The translations under genes and the position numbers were made by a program. Of a stretch of DNA of 64,000 bases, positions 62,008 to 64,000 are shown piece by piece. Within the stretch, counting starts at the first letter, position 1. Each line of letters opens with the position of its first letter. The notes below the pieces were generated by a model. That model saw only the letters and a program-made list of their open reading frames with translations. It made no database searches and was not told the origin of the DNA. Where the stretch lies: the NCBI RefSeq assembly GCF_034702125.1, contig NC_085860.1:56766976-56830975 (forward strand). The letters are read 5' to 3'. This DNA is from Engraulis encrasicolus. Lineage: Eukaryota; Chordata; Actinopteri; Clupeiformes; Engraulidae.

Positions 62008-62649
62008 GTATAGGCCCACCAGAGACGTGAACTTGACCCTGACTAGACCCTGACCTATTTGTGAATGGATGTCATCTTGCATAGGTATGGGCTGTTTGCT
62101 CTTTAAATAAAAATACACTGTGGTCTACAAGTAAAATAGGAGTTGCATGTTGTAACAAACAGTTCCTTCAGATGTTTCGGAATTAGCATGCAGTTTTTTA
62201 ATAATCATATTATTTGGAGAAAAACTGTAATAATAGGATGATTTGGCAATAAAGCAGGTGTTTTTAGATGGATATAAGAACTACACAGCCAGGGGAACTC
62301 TCCTTTGAGGTGGAGGACCTGTTTAGTCTCGTTTCATAGACCTACCTCTTTATGAAAGTTCTGTTCCTAAGGGTCAGCTATTAAAAATGCAATCCTCTTC
62401 TTTTTTGCAGATATCCATGGCATGGGAGTGTTGTAATGCAAGGTACCAACCTCTGGGAGCAGCTGGGAGCATGTGGGGGGAAGAATGTAATCTCAAACGC
62501 AGTTCCTCCCCTCTGCCTGCTGTGCATGTGTGGTACATTCCATGAGAGGAGTGGGGGATGGGGGAGGGGAGGCACATCGGAAGGCAAAGTTGATGGGATG
62601 GAAAACCGCTCTGTGAACTCCTAGAAAGGGAAAATATATACTGTATGTA

Positions 62650-62650
<1 letters not shown>

Positions 62651-62709
<59 letters not shown>

Positions 62710-62750
62710 ATAATAGTAGACTTGTGTGGCACAAGGCAAATACAACCATA

Positions 62751-62844
<94 letters not shown>

Positions 62845-62848
62845 CGTG

Positions 62849-62941
<93 letters not shown>

Positions 62942-62960
62942 GTGAGAGTGAGTGAGTGTG
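62651..62960. repeat. Compound microsatellite (AT)n-(TG)n-(GA)n
   Basis: About 55 bp of AT, then TG (62,755-62,831), then mixed GA with GTGAGAG breaks (to about 62,938) and GTGAGTGAG. Long frames on both strands (up to 197 codons) are repeat artefacts. Confidence 0.97.
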
Positions 62961-63244
62961 TCTGCATGCGAGCGTGCGTGTGTGTATTCTTTTAACCACA
63001 CCCAGGGAAAGATTTTCCATAGCCTAAAATGGAGTTCATACGTATGTTGTAAATCATACCACCATTTTTGGTGTTCTACTAGACTTGAATTGTTTTGTGA
63101 AAATACAGGATGTCCCAAAAAACCTTACATCCCACATTATGGTGTACGGTTTCTTTCAGAAATGGTAGCCAATGGTAGTAATTTTAATATCAAACAGGGA
63201 AAAATAAAAGTAGCAGTTACATCTTAAACGGACCTAACTGAGTT

Positions 63245-63415
63245 TAAGCTTTCAGCAGTTGTAGCAGCAGCAGTAGTAGTAGTAGTAGTCAGGCCCGCCG
63301 ACAGTGGGGGACAAAGGGGTATGTTGTCCCGGGCCCAGGGAGATAGGGGGCCCAGAAATGGCTCCCCATTGGGCCCAGCGAAAGCTGTCATCGGCCCTGG
63401 TAGTAGTAGTAGTAG
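63245..63415. repeat. Small G-rich element inside an (AGT)n run
   Basis: GTAGTAGTAGTAG stands on both sides of a GC-rich insert that begins GGCCCGCCGACAG and ends CATCGGCCCTGG. It may be a short mobile element that duplicated the trinucleotide target, or slippage. Confidence 0.45.
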
Positions 63416-63599
63416 AACAGCAACCAGCAATAATATGTACAGGAGAAGTACTGATAACTACAGAGCAGGATAGAAGAATAAGCTTTTTGTGATGGATGAA
63501 GGCACTCTAGGGTGGGGTAGAACGTTATTCCATGATTTTGTGAAAGAATGATCTCTGGCCATAGGTGTTTCTAAGCAGGCAAAAGAGTTCCGTGTACGG

Positions 63600-63800
63600 T
63601 CCAAACTTTAAGCTACAGGAATTGATGAGGTTTATGGCAGTGGTAATGAAAGTGTTGTTAAAGCGGGTTGTTTTGATGACAATTGTCCTGTCTTTGTCAC
63701 TGAAACGTACAGTGTACAGGACAGTATAGTGTACGCAGGGTGAGACGGGTCAGAAAGCATGAAATCCCATGGGAAAGGTTCTCGGAAAGGTTTGTTGAAA
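63600..63800 (-). pseudogene. LINE ORF2 C-terminal relic
   Basis: On the minus strand RFSDKDRTIVIKTTRFNNTF is followed by ITTAINLINS. This is the usual last block of many fish non-LTR ORF2 proteins (pattern R..NSF.P.AI.LLN). No upstream RT motif is intact. Confidence 0.45.
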
Positions 63801-63809
63801 AAATTGTTA

Positions 63810-64000
63810 GGTAACACTTCCAAATAAGGGGCCATAGTTAACAGTAAAGTAGCTACAACCTAACACTTAAGTAAGTGTTAATAATCATTACTTAATGCCA
63901 CATTAGACACATATTAATTGTTATTAATGCGCATGTTGAACATTAGTAAGCAGTTACTTAACTATTAGATAACTATTACCTTGTGTTACAAGTTAATGGC
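63810..64000. repeat. Dispersed repeat end, cut by window edge
   Basis: It starts GGTAACACTTCCAAATAAGG and continues with AACACTTAAGTAAGTGTTAA and many TTAAT/ATTAG words. This is a common teleost repeat type with internal palindromes; the other end is outside the window. Confidence 0.5.

Noticed and set aside
62374..63118. Long open frames (165-197 codons) on both strands
   Set aside because: They are produced by (AT)n, (TG)n and (GA)n repeats, which lack stops; the peptides are dipeptide repeats.

Overview
This is nuclear DNA from a vertebrate, almost certainly a teleost fish. It is AT-rich and intron-rich, full of long (CA)n microsatellites, tRNA-derived SINEs and small terminal-inverted-repeat (TIR) transposons. 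Two genes can be read exon by exon by joining splice sites in frame, and they are convergent (tail to tail).

Plus strand, about 7.0-20.3 kb: kit ligand (stem cell factor). Seven coding exons are placed: the signal-peptide exon, the four-helix cytokine domain, a small juxtamembrane cassette exon, the transmembrane exon and an acidic cytoplasmic tail. The tiny first coding exon was not found. Three variants deserve a check: an in-frame 39-nt candidate cassette exon, a tandem (NAGNAG) acceptor, and a possible alternative last exon at 23.3 kb that would give the protein a C-terminal valine.

Minus strand, about 57.5-38.4 kb: tmtc3, an ER membrane protein with TPR repeats, complete with 13 coding exons (935 codons by my count) plus a likely 5'UTR exon. 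One intron uses a GC donor. The kitlg-tmtc3 neighbourhood and orientation match the human KITLG-TMTC3 locus, which supports both calls. No CEP290 exon, the human neighbour on the far side of TMTC3, was recognised in 57.7-64 kb.

Mobile DNA fills the rest. The most striking element is a Penelope-like retroelement (43.0-44.7 kb, tmtc3 intron 9). It carries the end of a reverse transcriptase, a GIY-YIG endonuclease, and two inverted terminal repeats that each contain a well-formed hammerhead ribozyme. It sits inside an older MITE and is flanked by a 14-bp target duplication. Other items are at least five short hAT-type elements with perfect 8-bp target duplications, a Harbinger-type MITE, candidate piggyBac-type MITEs with TTAA ends, two copies of a TTATTAGGTACACC-ended transposon, and a 1.1-kb fold-back palindrome beside a second long-TIR element. 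There are also several LINE relics, SINEs, and two arrays of 150-460-bp tandem repeats.

The stretch 24.4-38.4 kb between the genes, the 5' 7 kb and the last 6 kb show no further host gene that I can support. All family names for TEs are from pattern recognition only; no database search was possible.
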